A program made the translations under genes and the position numbers. From assembly GCA_023150835.1 (NCBI GenBank), contig JAKLKB010000118.1, positions 1 to 22,213 on the forward strand: DNA of 22,213 bases. The letters are read 5' to 3'. Numbering within the stretch: the stretch's first letter is position 1; each line of letters begins with the position of its first letter. The notes beneath the pieces are model-generated. The model ran no database searches, was not told the origin of the DNA, and saw nothing but the letters and a program-made list of their open reading frames with translations. Shown one piece after another: positions 22,097 through 22,213 of the stretch. The stretch is from Myxococcota bacterium (GTDB taxonomy: Bacteria > Myxococcota_C > UBA6777).

Positions 22097-22213
22097 TCCC
22101 GTCGTTGTCAAAACAACCGTTTTCGATTCAAAAAACCCTCCCGTCGTTGTCAAAACAACCGTTTTCGATTCAAAAAACCCTCCCGTCGTTGTCAAAACAA
22201 CCGTTTTCGATTC
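22097..22213. repeat. 42-bp tandem array running off the window
   Basis: Copies start at 22097, 22139 and 22181; the third is cut by the window end, and copies are identical where they overlap. The unit begins TCCCGTCGTTGTCAAAACAA and contains GTTGT-caaa-ACAAC, a small hairpin. All three plus-strand frames are open through the unit. One, starting at ATG 22035, reads PVVVKTTVFDSKNP per 14-residue unit, but it has no clear ribosome binding site. Confidence 0.9.

Noticed and set aside
22097-22213. CRISPR array from the regular 42-bp periodicity with a small internal hairpin
   Set aside because: The whole 42-bp unit is identical between copies, so there are no unique spacers, and no cas gene is near.

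Overview
The window is a chromosomal segment of roughly 55-60% G+C from a Gram-negative bacterium. A BamD-like outer-membrane assembly protein, a BatD protein, several Sec signal peptides and clear Shine-Dalgarno sites before most genes support this. A receiver-PATAN (DUF4388) regulator and a cysteine-paired Sel1-like secreted protein would fit a deltaproteobacterial-grade lineage such as Myxococcota or Bradymonadota. That placement is an inference; there is no rRNA or marker gene to settle it. I saw no tRNA, rRNA, CRISPR array, integrase or intact insertion sequence.

Layout. Positions 1-223 hold an 84-bp tandem REP-like array that runs into the 3' end of a GatB/YqeY gene. Bases 214-3799 (minus) form a likely batD > bamD-like > yqeY run. 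At 4130-6324 a NYN ribonuclease-like/cold-shock-like fusion (plus) converges on a lysine 2,3-aminomutase (minus), and their stop codons share one TTAA. A penicillin acylase with an unusually long Pro-rich spacer fills 6676-9348 (plus). Bases 9375-15139 (minus) read as a five-gene run: degenerate secreted metallo-beta-lactamase fold, Cys-rich Sel1-like protein, receiver/PATAN/B12-fold regulator, M20 peptidase, DUF1810. Divergent from it at 15491-18002 (plus) are thymidine/pyrimidine-nucleoside phosphorylase and trimeric purine nucleoside phosphorylase, a nucleoside-salvage pair. Bases 18052-21517 (minus) carry a CvpA-like membrane protein, a CPBP membrane protease and a CCA-adding enzyme/poly(A) polymerase.

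The right end (21581-22213) is the accessory part. It holds a 46-codon C-terminal remnant of an FGE-sulfatase/C-type-lectin-fold gene whose codons look like the variable repeat of a diversity-generating retroelement, an 8-bp microrepeat and a hairpin downstream of it, a second 5'-truncated gene end facing away, and a 42-bp tandem array leaving the window.

Two themes run through the non-coding DNA. One is a dispersed ~120-bp three-hairpin element with three full copies and one partial copy, each upstream of a gene. The other is a series of young tandem duplications (84, 48, 57, 68, 42 and 8 bp), all different in sequence and several touching gene ends.
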